Assembly (NCBI GenBank): GCA_902778245.1
Contig: CACYXH010000006.1
Span: forward strand, 1 to 46,794
Direction: 5' to 3'
Source of the DNA: an uncultured Lachnospiraceae bacterium
Lineage (GTDB): Bacteria > Bacillota > Clostridia > Lachnospirales > Lachnospiraceae
Length of the DNA: 46,794 nucleotides
Positions 31,136-39,403 of the stretch are shown here, piece after piece (within the stretch, counting starts at the first letter, position 1; every line of letters starts with the position of its first letter). The notes below the pieces were generated by a model that searched no databases, had not been told where the DNA came from, and worked only from the letters and a program-made list of their open reading frames with translations. Made by a program: the position numbers and the translations under genes.

Positions 31136-32347
31136 ATGGGTTTAAAAGAGCAGACCATTGCAGTGGAACCGGAGCTGACTGAACTGAGAAGATATTTTCA
31201 CCGGCACCCGGAGCGTTCCTGGGAAGAAAAACAGACGCAGCAGAAAATAAAAGAATATCTGGACGCGGAGGGGATTCCTTATATAGAGGTCTGCCGCACC
31301 GGCGTGGTTGCTACGATCAAAGGACCGCATTCCTCCAAACATACGATTGGAATACGGGCGGACATGGATGCTCTTCCGGTCACGGAAGAGACCGGATGTG
31401 ATTATGCATCAGAAAATCCGGGTGTTATGCACGCCTGCGGACATGACGCCCATATAGGGATTCTTTTAGCAACAGCGAAGCTGTTGAATGAGCAAAAAGA
31501 AAATTTGAAAGTCACTGTCCGGCTGATCTTTCAGCCGGCGGAAGAGTCCATTGAGGACAGCGGTGCATATTATATGAAAACAGTTCCTGAAGTCCTGGAA
31601 TGCGACCGGCTCATTGGACTTCATATCTGGGGAGCCCTGGAAGCTGGATACGCTTCTCTGGTGGAGGGACCGATCATGGCCAGCGCGGATACCTTTGATA
31701 TTGAAATTGTGGGAAAAGGCGGGCACGGCGCTCATCCGGAACTGGCCATCGACCCCATTGCAGCCGGAGTAGCGTTGTGTGGTGAATTTCAGAGAATTAT
31801 TGCCAGAGAAATTGGCGGTCTGGAACCCGCGGTGATCTCGGTTACTTCTTTTAACGCGGGAACCACTTCTAATGTTATACCGGAAAAGGCGCATCTGTCA
31901 GGAACGGCGAGGGCATTTTCTGAGGGCGCCCGAAGACAATTCCCGGAGGCGATGGAAAGGGTGGCGAAAGGAATTGCTGCGGCAACCCGCACAGATATTT
32001 CTGTAGATTATCACTGGGGACCGCCGGTGACCGTCAACGATCCGGAGGCGACAGCTACCGGCAGACGGGCGGCTGTGGCCGTGTTTGGCGAGGATCACTT
32101 AATCACGCTTCCTCCGCAGATGGGGGGCGAGGATTTTGCAAAATATACGAACCCCAAGGCGTTCCTTATGCTGGGGGGAGGCCGATCCGATCCCGAATTA
32201 CGCTTTAACCAGCATAATCCCCGGTTTAACATTGATGAGTCGGCGCTGAAACTGGGAGTGGAATATTTTCTGCGTTATATAGAAGAGTGGGAAGAGGAGA
32301 TTGACCATGAGCTTGATCCGTCTGGAACATTTGACAAAAATATTTGA
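31136..32347 (+). CDS. M20 family amidohydrolase / aminoacylase
   Basis: 403-aa zinc-dependent hydrolase of the M20D amidohydrolase family (hippurate hydrolase, N-acyl-amino-acid deacylase, indole-acetyl-amino-acid hydrolase). Metal ligands lie in GIRADMDALPVTEE, MHACGHDAHIGILLATA and QPAEESIEDSG, and the C-terminal MGGEDFAKY carries the last ligands. The dimerisation domain (GKGGHGAHPELAIDP) is present. The stop lies inside the metN start region (overlap of 41 bases), so the enzyme is made together with the methionine transporter. A role in freeing methionine from N-acylated forms is plausible from context but inferred. Confidence 0.88.
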   Translation: MGLKEQTIAVEPELTELRRYFHRHPERSWEEKQTQQKIKEYLDAEGIPYIEVCRTGVVATIKGPHSSKHTIGIRADMDALPVTEETGCDYASENPGVMHACGHDAHIGILLATAKLLNEQKENLKVTVRLIFQPAEESIEDSGAYYMKTVPEVLECDRLIGLHIWGALEAGYASLVEGPIMASADTFDIEIVGKGGHGAHPELAIDPIAAGVALCGEFQRIIAREIGGLEPAVISVTSFNAGTTSNVIPEKAHLSGTARAFSEGARRQFPEAMERVAKGIAAATRTDISVDYHWGPPVTVNDPEATATGRRAAVAVFGEDHLITLPPQMGGEDFAKYTNPKAFLMLGGGRSDPELRFNQHNPRFNIDESALKLGVEYFLRYIEEWEEEIDHELDPSGTFDKNI

Positions 32348-33332
32348 TGGGAAAAATAAAGTTGAGGCATTGAATGATGTCTCTCTGGAGATTGAAGAGG
32401 GAGATATATATGGTATCATCGGATATTCCGGTGCGGGAAAATCTACCCTGGTAAGGATGATCAATGCGCTGGAGGTACCAACCTCCGGTAAGGTATATGT
32501 GGCGGACCAGTGCCTTGGAGAACTGTCAGATAAAGAACTGAGGGCAACCAGAAAGAAGATCGGCATGATCTTCCAGCAGTTTAATCTGCTCAATTCCAAG
32601 ACAATCTATAATAATGTTGCTATTCCACTGAAACTGAATGGCGTTGGCAAAGCGGATATAGACAAACGGGTGGATGAACTTCTCACTTTTGTAGGCCTGG
32701 CGGATCGGAAAAACGCATATCCGGATCAGCTCTCTGGCGGCCAGAAACAGCGGGTAGGCATTGCCAGAGCCCTGGCGAACAATCCTTCTATCCTGCTGTG
32801 CGATGAGGCCACTTCCGCGCTGGATCCGAAGACCACGGAGTCTATTCTGGATCTGCTGAAAGAAATTAATGAAAAGCTAAATGTCACCATCATTGTCATC
32901 ACCCACGAAATGAATGTGATCCGTCACATCTGCAATAAAGTGGCGGTGATGGATTACGGTAAAGTAGTGGAAAACGGATCTGTGATCGATGTGTTTACGA
33001 ATCCTCAGACCAAAATTGCCAGGGAGTTTGTGGGCAATCTGATCCATGACGAGGTTCCGGCTCCTCTGGTTCCCGGCATCAGGGCCATGACAGAGAATTA
33101 TAAAATTCTCCGCATCAAGATGAAAAACACAGAGCATACCGAGCCGCTGCTGTGGGAATTGAATACGAAATTTGAAGTGAAGACAAATCTTCTCTATTGT
33201 ACCATTAGTATCATCGAGGGCATTGTGATCGGCATCATGCTGGTTTTGTTTGCGGGAACCGATGACGAGATCCGAAAATGTGAAGAATATATTTTAAAAT
33301 GCGGGGAGCAGTACGAGGAGGTGGAATTGTAA
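32307..33332 (+). CDS. metN: Methionine ABC transporter ATP-binding protein
   Basis: 341-aa ATPase of the methionine importer. Walker A is GYSGAGKST at 39-47, the signature LSGGQKQR begins at 142, Walker B is SILLCDEATSALDP and the switch His is in VITHEMNV. The C-terminal NIL domain (about residues 260-341, KNTEHTEPLLWELNTKFEVK) binds methionine and inhibits transport when the amino acid is abundant. The ATG at 32307 follows GAGGAGATT; the TTG two codons before is less likely. It overlaps the M20 gene by 41 bases and the metI start by TAATG. Confidence 0.93.
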   Translation: MSLIRLEHLTKIFDGKNKVEALNDVSLEIEEGDIYGIIGYSGAGKSTLVRMINALEVPTSGKVYVADQCLGELSDKELRATRKKIGMIFQQFNLLNSKTIYNNVAIPLKLNGVGKADIDKRVDELLTFVGLADRKNAYPDQLSGGQKQRVGIARALANNPSILLCDEATSALDPKTTESILDLLKEINEKLNVTIIVITHEMNVIRHICNKVAVMDYGKVVENGSVIDVFTNPQTKIAREFVGNLIHDEVPAPLVPGIRAMTENYKILRIKMKNTEHTEPLLWELNTKFEVKTNLLYCTISIIEGIVIGIMLVLFAGTDDEIRKCEEYILKCGEQYEEVEL

Positions 33333-34009
33333 TGGCGCAGCAGTTAGAAGCGTTTCTGGGAATACCGCTGGAGAAAGTCATTAAATCGGCGGGAGAGACT
33401 CTGTATATGGTAGGATGGTCCCTGATCATCGGAGCCGTCATTGGGTTTGTGCTGGCTGTGTTCTTGTGGATGACCCGCAAGGATGGTCTGAAAAGAAATG
33501 ACATTCTATACACGATTTTGAATGCCATTATCAATATCATCCGTTCCACGCCGTTTATTATACTGATGGTGTGTGTGATGCCTTTTACGAAAGCGATCGT
33601 GGGTACCCGTATCGGGACAAAGGCGGCGTTGGTACCGCTGGTGATCTACATTGCGCCTTATTTTTCCCGGCTGATCGAAAATGCGCTGCTGGGAGTGGAC
33701 GAGGGGATCATCGAGGCGGCGAAATCCATGGGAGCTACCACGTTTCAGATCGTGATCAAATTTGTATTTCCTGAGGCGTTCGCATCCATGATCTTAGGAA
33801 TCACCACGGGAACCATCGGTCTGATCGGAGCAACAGCTATGGCCGGATACATCGGCGGAGGCGGCGTTGGCAATCTGGCGCTGACCTATGGCTATCAGAC
33901 GTTTAACACAAACCTGATGGTGTTTACTGTGGTCATTCTGATCGTTTTGGTGTGGATCGTGCAGGCCATCGGCAATGGTCTGGCGAGAAAGAAAAGAATG
34001 CATTCCTGA
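33332..34009 (+). CDS. metI: Methionine ABC transporter permease
   Basis: 225-aa permease with five membrane helices that forms the translocation pore. The coupling segment is AKSMGATTFQIVIKFVFPEA, the usual EAA loop of binding-protein-dependent permeases. Family-typical stretches are IINIIRSTPFIILMV and GATAMAGYIGGGGVGNLAL. The ATG at 33332 is embedded in the metN stop (TAATG) and follows GAGGAGGTGG; the upstream in-frame start at 33299 lacks this. Order metN-metI-metQ is standard. Confidence 0.93.
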   Translation: MAQQLEAFLGIPLEKVIKSAGETLYMVGWSLIIGAVIGFVLAVFLWMTRKDGLKRNDILYTILNAIINIIRSTPFIILMVCVMPFTKAIVGTRIGTKAALVPLVIYIAPYFSRLIENALLGVDEGIIEAAKSMGATTFQIVIKFVFPEAFASMILGITTGTIGLIGATAMAGYIGGGGVGNLALTYGYQTFNTNLMVFTVVILIVLVWIVQAIGNGLARKKRMHS

Positions 34010-34111
34010 GACCTTTGTGAGGATGTAACTATTCGAAACCGGGTTTTATGGGAATAGAATAGATACAGATATAAAATTATAAAAAGTAATTAGAAAAGAG
34101 GAGGACTAATT

Positions 34112-35020
34112 ATGAAAACGAACATTACCATCGCACTTGCAACTTTGTTTGCCGCATCCCTGATGACCGGCAGCGTATTTGCTGAGGAGACCACGGAAGC
34201 TTCTACAGAAGTTTCAGCTGCAGTTGTGGATACTTCCAACGTAGGAGTGGAGGGGACCGCAGATCCGGATCACACCACCATCACTTTCTCCAAATCCTGG
34301 GGACCGTACTCTGTTCTGTTTGAAGAGCAGATCGCTCCGCTGCTGGAGGCACAGGGGTATACCGTAGAGGGACTGGATTTTGCGGATCTGCAGTCTGCGG
34401 ACATTGCTGTTTTGGACGGCGAAGCAGATGTTAATGTGGAGCAGCATACCGCTTACGCAAACAATTTCAATGAATCTCAGAATGGTGACCTGGTTCCCAT
34501 CAGCCCGATCCCAACGGTTCCGGCAGGTATTTTTTCCGCAAACCATGAATCTCTGGATGAGATCGAGGATGGCGCTGTGGTAGCGGTTCCGGATGATGCT
34601 GCTAATACCGCGAGAGCTTATGCTCTTTTGCAGAAAGCTGGTTGGATCACTCTGGATCCTGAGAAAGATCTGTCCACCGTTACCCAGGCTGACATCGTTG
34701 ATAATCCCCACAATATTGAGTTCCTGGAGATTACTTCTGTGAATATCCCCACCACTCTGGATGATTTTGACTATGCAGTAATTACCGGTTCGATTGTGTA
34801 CAACGCAAACATGGATCCGTCCACCGCGCTTTTGCAGGAGGACATTCTGCCCCATCTGCTGCTGCAGGTAGTAGTGAAGGAAGAGAATGTTGATGCTCAG
34901 TGGGCGCAGGATATCGTAGCTGCTTATCATTCTCAGCAGCTGAAAGACTACATGGATGAGACGAACAATGGGAACGGACTGTGGTTCGTTCCGGAAGAAC
35001 TGTTCGCAGGTCTGGAGTAA
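34112..35020 (+). CDS. metQ: MetQ/NlpA-type substrate-binding protein lacking lipobox Cys
   Basis: 302-aa binding protein of the NlpA/MetQ family, which delivers methionine to MetNI. The family pattern appears in VLFEEQIAPLLEAQGYTVEG, then VNVEQHTAYANNFNE, then VAVPDDAANTARAYALLQKA. The N-terminal signal ends SLMTGSVFAEETTEAS: the usual lipobox cysteine is replaced (TGS), so it should be cleaved by signal peptidase I and not anchored by lipid. A GAGGAGGA site precedes the ATG. The 102-bp gap after metI has no recognisable promoter or riboswitch, so it is probably part of the same transcript. Confidence 0.85.
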   Translation: MKTNITIALATLFAASLMTGSVFAEETTEASTEVSAAVVDTSNVGVEGTADPDHTTITFSKSWGPYSVLFEEQIAPLLEAQGYTVEGLDFADLQSADIAVLDGEADVNVEQHTAYANNFNESQNGDLVPISPIPTVPAGIFSANHESLDEIEDGAVVAVPDDAANTARAYALLQKAGWITLDPEKDLSTVTQADIVDNPHNIEFLEITSVNIPTTLDDFDYAVITGSIVYNANMDPSTALLQEDILPHLLLQVVVKEENVDAQWAQDIVAAYHSQQLKDYMDETNNGNGLWFVPEELFAGLE

Positions 35021-35044
35021 GTAATTCGTAACTTGCAAATATAA

Positions 35045-35092
35045 ATGAGGTGTCGATATCACTTGCCAATGTATCATGTATCGACACCTCAT
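35045..35092. terminator. 14-bp perfect inverted repeat between metQ and ktrA
   Basis: ATGAGGTGTCGATA (35045-35058) pairs perfectly with TATCGACACCTCAT (35079-35092). It sits between convergent genes and probably terminates both; the downstream side is only moderately T-rich on either strand. Confidence 0.75.
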
Positions 35093-35166
35093 CCAACTTC
35101 ACTAACAAAAGAAACGAAAATCCAACACTCTGTTTTTTTCCTATGTTTAACTTCCCAAAATGGTTA

Positions 35167-35817
35167 TTACCTCAACTTATTCAATTTTGCAACATTTGCA
35201 ATTACCACAAGCTTCATTGATTTTTTTAAAGGTTTCTCAGGGTCAATATTAACGCTGATATTCTTGTCCTGAATAATAGCTATTACATTGATAGAATACT
35301 TCTTTCTTAGGTTTAACTCCAACAGATTCTTTCCTTCCCATTCCGGCTTTACTTCTATCTCCGCCATGGAGACATCTTTTGAAAGTTCTATAATATCTAC
35401 AAACCCGGAACTTATAAGGTTTTTTGCCAATCTGATACCGGATTCATTTTCGGGAGACACAATGCGATCAACACCCACTTTACTTAGTATCTTGCAGTTC
35501 ATCTCGCTTGCACATTTTGCAATAACAGTTTTGACGCCTATTTCCTTACATAATATGGTTGACATGACACTTGCCTCCAAATGGGTGGCCATGGCAATTA
35601 TCACAACATCTACATTTGCAATACCAAGCTGCTTAATCACTTCGGCATCAGTAATATCTGCGCATTTACAATATGGTATTTCGGTCGTTGCCGCATTCAC
35701 AATATTTTGATCAATATCAACTCCAAGAACCTCTACCCCATTTTTCACAAGTTCCTTGGCAACAGCTCTGCCGTATTTGCCAAGCCCAAATACAGCAAAT
35801 GATTTATTCACTCTCAT
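35167..35817 (-). CDS. ktrA: KtrA/TrkA-type potassium uptake regulatory subunit
   Basis: 216-aa cytosolic RCK protein that gates a KtrB/TrkH-type potassium channel. The RCK_N Rossmann fold opens with FAVFGLGKYGRAVAKELV, then GVDIDQNIVNAA and ANVDVVIIAMATHLEASVM. The C-terminal half (about 140-216, DVSMAEIEVKPEWEGKNLLE) is the RCK_C domain, which in related proteins binds c-di-AMP. It follows the membrane subunit gene by 26 bp in the same operon. Codon use is visibly AT-richer than in flanking genes, which suggests the pair was acquired. Confidence 0.92.
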   Translation of the reverse strand: MRVNKSFAVFGLGKYGRAVAKELVKNGVEVLGVDIDQNIVNAATTEIPYCKCADITDAEVIKQLGIANVDVVIIAMATHLEASVMSTILCKEIGVKTVIAKCASEMNCKILSKVGVDRIVSPENESGIRLAKNLISSGFVDIIELSKDVSMAEIEVKPEWEGKNLLELNLRKKYSINVIAIIQDKNISVNIDPEKPLKKSMKLVVIANVAKLNKLR

Positions 35818-35843
35818 ATTTTATCCTTTCACAATAGATTAGA

Positions 35844-37196
35844 TTATCCGATGCTGATTTCTTCAATAGGATCTTTAATGATATTTCGTTTTCCTTTTGT
35901 TGTATTAAATGCGATCACCAATGATATGGGGCCAATCCGTCCAAGATACATAGTTGCAATAACAATTATTTTGCCCCATATATTCAATATTGGAGTTAAG
36001 TTCCTTGTAAGTCCTACTGTTGCCGTGGCACTTACCGTTTCATAAAAAATATCAAGTGCGTCTGCGCTTGTAACCGCTGATAAAAGAAGCGTTGAAATAA
36101 ACATGATCATAAACGACATGCATACTACCGCAACGGCTTTACTAATAGCTGGTTTAGGTATTGCCCTTTGAAACAGCACCACATCTTCCTGGTTTTTTAT
36201 CGTGCAAAACGCAGCACAGATCAAAATTGTAACCGTCACAGTCTTTACTCCACCTGCTGTTCCTACAGGGGAGCCGCCAATAAACATCAACAATAAAGAA
36301 AATACAGCGGAGGCGTTAGTTAAGTTTTGCTGTGGAATTGTTGCGAATCCGGCAGTTCTGGTAGTAATTGATTGAAATAATGAGGCTTGTATTTTTTCAA
36401 ACAAAGAATAATCTTGTATTGTAAGTCGATTATTGTATTCAAAGGCAAAAAAAGCCAAGGCCCCGACAATTATAAGAAACGCCGACACGGAAAGGGCAAT
36501 CTTGCTGTGAAGCGTTAAATTTGAAAAACATCTTAGCTTTTGATTTCGTATATTTTTCAAAACTCTTATCATATCCCACCAGACGATATAACCGATTCCC
36601 CCAAGAATGATCAATGCGCACGTTATCACATTGATCGCCGGATTTAAAGTATAATTGCATAAACTGTTTTCTGATATAATATCAATTCCCGCATTACAAA
36701 ATGCAGATATGGCGTTAAACAAAGAAATCCATATCCCTTTTGCACCATACTCCGGTATAAATACCGTCATATATAGGATCGCCCCAATTCCTTCAATAAC
36801 AAATGTCCCAACGAAAACCTTTTTTATAAACTTTACAATTCCGGATAATGTATTCAAATTAAATGCGTCCTGAATCAGCATCCTGTCCTTGATTCCTATT
36901 TTCCGATGCAGGCTGATCATAAGCCCCGACACAATAGTAATAACACCTAATCCACCTATCTGTATTAAAATCAATATAACAACCTGCCCAAAAAAACTCC
37001 ATGTTGAAACAGTTGGAAGAGTAACAAGTCCCGTTACGCATACTGATGTTGTCGCTGTAAATAACGCATCTATATATGGAACTGTTTCTCCATCAGAAGA
37101 ACTAATAGGTAGTGCAAGCAGACCACTTCCTGCTAATATTGCAATCAGAAAGCTCAACATGATAATTTGCGTTGTTGAAAAACGAATCTTTTTCAT
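35844..37196 (-). CDS. ktrB: KtrB/TrkH-type potassium transporter membrane subunit
   Basis: 450-aa polytopic protein with four repeated membrane-pore-membrane units. Filter-like segments are visible at TATTSVCVTGLVTLPT, NAISAFCNAGIDII, ITTRTAGFATIP and SATATVGLTRNLTP, each with the conserved glycine. GGSPVGTAGGVKTVT follows the third unit. It imports K+ (often with Na+) under control of the KtrA subunit encoded next. The start at 37196 is preceded by ATGAGGTAGC, a weak site. No ydaO-type c-di-AMP riboswitch is recognisable in the 100 bp upstream. Confidence 0.93.
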   Translation of the reverse strand: MKKIRFSTTQIIMLSFLIAILAGSGLLALPISSSDGETVPYIDALFTATTSVCVTGLVTLPTVSTWSFFGQVVILILIQIGGLGVITIVSGLMISLHRKIGIKDRMLIQDAFNLNTLSGIVKFIKKVFVGTFVIEGIGAILYMTVFIPEYGAKGIWISLFNAISAFCNAGIDIISENSLCNYTLNPAINVITCALIILGGIGYIVWWDMIRVLKNIRNQKLRCFSNLTLHSKIALSVSAFLIIVGALAFFAFEYNNRLTIQDYSLFEKIQASLFQSITTRTAGFATIPQQNLTNASAVFSLLLMFIGGSPVGTAGGVKTVTVTILICAAFCTIKNQEDVVLFQRAIPKPAISKAVAVVCMSFMIMFISTLLLSAVTSADALDIFYETVSATATVGLTRNLTPILNIWGKIIVIATMYLGRIGPISLVIAFNTTKGKRNIIKDPIEEISIG

Positions 37197-37321
37197 CTGC
37201 TACCTCATATAATATGCCTGTATGTAAAATCATATATTCTTGTATGAACACTTTTCCTTTCTGTGCTATTGTGGTTCAATACAACTCAGATACTGTGAAC
37301 AATTGATGATATTCCTGTAGC

Positions 37322-37474
37322 TTGACTACTCGAAGGAGTGTATTGCCGCTACCTTTACCTATCATGTGTTTCCAGAGGCCGCTCATCGTATCGATCCCGG
37401 GGATTGGAGCTATCAACGGCGCACACAACGTGGTGAAGAATAACGCCACTGTTGCTGCTCTTATCAATCAGTAA
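37322..37474 (+). pseudogene. Unidentified gene relic in the ktrB-DUF1893 gap
   Basis: In the 459-bp gap 37197-37655 a GC-richer patch holds an open frame with no ATG-plus-ribosome-binding-site start. It reads LPLPLPIMCFQRPLIVSIPG, then IGAINGAHNVVKNNATVAAL and INQ before TAA. The hydrophobic character suggests the C-terminal end of a membrane protein; I do not recognise it. The rest of the gap is AT-rich and featureless. Confidence 0.3.
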
Positions 37475-37655
37475 TTTCCATAATTTGTTATAGCTTATAT
37501 CCATGTTTACCTCTGAAAACGAATCCATACAAACCCTAAAAAACTATAGCATGTATATTTGCACATAGCAAGTATTTTTGATGTTTAGTTTATGATTTAG
37601 AGTTGTCTTATCAAAAGAAAAGAGATATTATTATTGAAGCAGAAAAAAGGAGTGT

Positions 37656-38093
37656 ATGAGGATGGAGATGACAAGGGATCTTGAACGTGCAAGGAATGAA
37701 TTAGATACTGGCAGATATACCTGTGTTCTTTGCAAAGGAGAAAAAACGTATTTTAGCAATGAACACGGAGTAAAGCCTTTGCTTACCTGGATCCATGAGA
37801 AGACCATCGAACAAGGATGCTGTGCTGCGGATCAGATAGTGGGGAAAGCGGCAGCGTTCCTTTATATTAAACTGGGAATCTCGGAATTATACGCAAAAGT
37901 GATCAGTGCGCAGGCAATACCGATTCTCGAAGAATATGGGATATTGTTCGCCTATGATCAGGTGGTTGCCTTCATCATGAACAGAAGGGGAGATGATATG
38001 TGCCCCATGGAGAAAACAGTGGTGGGAATCGAGGATCCGGAGAGCGCGGTGCGCGCGCTGACGGAAAAAGTGAAAGAGATGAGCCGGAAATAG
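37656..38093 (+). CDS. DUF1893 family protein
   Basis: 145-aa cytosolic protein of the DUF1893 family, whose solved member (TM1506) has a cytidine-deaminase-like fold. Family signatures are YTCVLCKGEKTYFSNEHGVK, then GCCAADQIVGKAAAFLYIKL and RRGDDMCPMEKTVVG; the buried cysteines and the AADQIVGKAA helix correspond to the deaminase core. Substrate and reaction are unknown. AAGGAG lies just before the ATG at 37656; an ATG two codons on (37662) is also well spaced. The GNAT gene follows after about 50 bp. Confidence 0.88.
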   Translation: MRMEMTRDLERARNELDTGRYTCVLCKGEKTYFSNEHGVKPLLTWIHEKTIEQGCCAADQIVGKAAAFLYIKLGISELYAKVISAQAIPILEEYGILFAYDQVVAFIMNRRGDDMCPMEKTVVGIEDPESAVRALTEKVKEMSRK

Positions 38094-38146
38094 AGCCCGG
38101 TTTAGAAACCTGGACAAAACGGGCAACAAAGAACGAAGAGGTAAGT

Positions 38147-38737
38147 ATGTTACATGAGATGAATGATGTGAAAATTCGGATAGCTGCGGTGGAGGATACA
38201 CAGCGTATCCTGGAGATATATGAGTATTATGTGAGAAACACGGCCATTACATTCGAGTATGAAGTGCCGACGGCGGAAGAGTTTCGTCAGAGGATAAAAA
38301 ATACTTTAAAAAAGTATCCGTATCTCGTTGCAGTCGGGGATGAGAGGATTGTGGGATATGCTTATGCAGGAGCATTTCATCCAAGAGCAGCTTACGCATG
38401 GTGCGCGGAGCTGACGATCTATCTGGATCACACAGCCGTGAAGGGCGGGATCGGGGGAAAACTGTACGATGCTCTGGAGCGGGCTCTGAGAGAGATGGGG
38501 ATAAAAAATCTGTACGCCTGCATTGGTGATCCGCAGGTGGAGGATGAATATCTGACCAAAAACAGTGAACAGTTCCATGCGCATCTGGGGTTTACCAAGA
38601 TAGGAGAGTTTCACAAATGCGGTTACAAATTTGGTCGTTGGTATAACATGATCTGGATGGAGAAGATCATCGGAGAGCATGAAGAACAAACCGCAAAAGT
38701 CAGGAGTTTTTCAGAAATTGAAGGAGATAAAATATGA
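38147..38737 (+). CDS. GNAT family N-acetyltransferase
   Basis: 196-aa acetyltransferase resembling phosphinothricin/methionine-sulfone acetyltransferases (Pat/MddA group). The fold runs from IRIAAVEDTQRILEIYEYYV through ITFEYEVPTAEEFRQRI, the acetyl-CoA-proximal strand AELTIYLDHTAVKGGIGGKL and the substrate segment HAHLGFTKIGEFHKCGYKFG, with the closing WYNMIWMEK. The start at 38147 follows GAAGAGG; the longer frame to 38000 runs inside the preceding gene. The stop overlaps the next start (ATGA). The acceptor substrate is uncertain. Confidence 0.88.
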   Translation: MLHEMNDVKIRIAAVEDTQRILEIYEYYVRNTAITFEYEVPTAEEFRQRIKNTLKKYPYLVAVGDERIVGYAYAGAFHPRAAYAWCAELTIYLDHTAVKGGIGGKLYDALERALREMGIKNLYACIGDPQVEDEYLTKNSEQFHAHLGFTKIGEFHKCGYKFGRWYNMIWMEKIIGEHEEQTAKVRSFSEIEGDKI

Positions 38738-39369
38738 TCTGCCGTGAAGATATGTTGGAACTGACCAGAAGGATGACGGTAAAGAGGAATTGCTTTACCC
38801 GGGTTGCCGGGGCTTATTTTGATGACGAGGGATATGTGGACGGCACATTTAACATCCATTACCTGAAACTTCCAGTCAGTGAGCAGGCGCATAATCTGAC
38901 GCTGGCCAAGGCAGTACCTTTTTCTGCCACCAATGAGAAGCTGCGGGAACATCCTTTCCCCGGAAGAACAGGTCAGTCCCGGGATATCTGGAAACTGCTG
39001 ACGGTGTTGAATTCCTGCGGATTGAAGAATGACGCCATGCTGGAGGTACTTTATGAACTCCTGGGGCCCCACAGCACTTTTCCCGGCGGACGGGCATTTT
39101 TCCTTTTCCATGGAAGCTACGATGTTCCGCTGAAGGCGGCGGACAAAGAGCGGCTCTATGAATCAGAAGAGGTCTACGATTTCCTCATCGGAGTGCTTTG
39201 CCCTCTGTCAGGAGAATATGAGCCGGATAAGCCGGAATGGGGCTTTCTGTTTCCGGCATTTACGGATCGCAGCAGCGATCCGGAGCATATTGCCATCTTC
39301 GAGGCAGACCCATTACATCCCCACACAGACATTGTGAGGGAAGTGCTGGGGTTACAACCGGGAAAATGA
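38734..39369 (+). CDS. Conserved protein of unknown function, DUF4317-like start
   Basis: 211-aa soluble protein. The beginning (MICREDMLELTRRMTVKRNC, then FTRVAGAYFDDEGYVDGTFN) resembles DUF4317 proteins of Clostridia, but the chain is about half their length. A central helical part (LLTVLNSCGLKNDAMLEVLY) leads to a beta-rich end with FFLFHGSYDVPLKAADKERL and CPLSGEYEPDKPEWGFLFPA. The final FEADPLHPHTDIVREVLGL is well conserved in style, so the protein looks complete. Coupled to the GNAT gene by ATGA and preceded by AAGGAG, it may act on the same pathway. Confidence 0.65.
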   Translation: MICREDMLELTRRMTVKRNCFTRVAGAYFDDEGYVDGTFNIHYLKLPVSEQAHNLTLAKAVPFSATNEKLREHPFPGRTGQSRDIWKLLTVLNSCGLKNDAMLEVLYELLGPHSTFPGGRAFFLFHGSYDVPLKAADKERLYESEEVYDFLIGVLCPLSGEYEPDKPEWGFLFPAFTDRSSDPEHIAIFEADPLHPHTDIVREVLGLQPGK

Positions 39370-39403
39370 TCCGAAAGAACAAAAAAGGAGGTTTCGCCAA
39401 ATC

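Noticed and set aside
37197-37320. Possible ydaO-type c-di-AMP riboswitch before ktrB
   Set aside because: The region is short, AT-rich and lacks the conserved GGGGAA and pseudoknot elements of that riboswitch.
37276-37467. 63-codon minus-strand frame in the ktrB upstream gap
   Set aside because: The plus-strand frame of the same patch looks more protein-like and ends at a clean stop; the minus frame shows no start signal.
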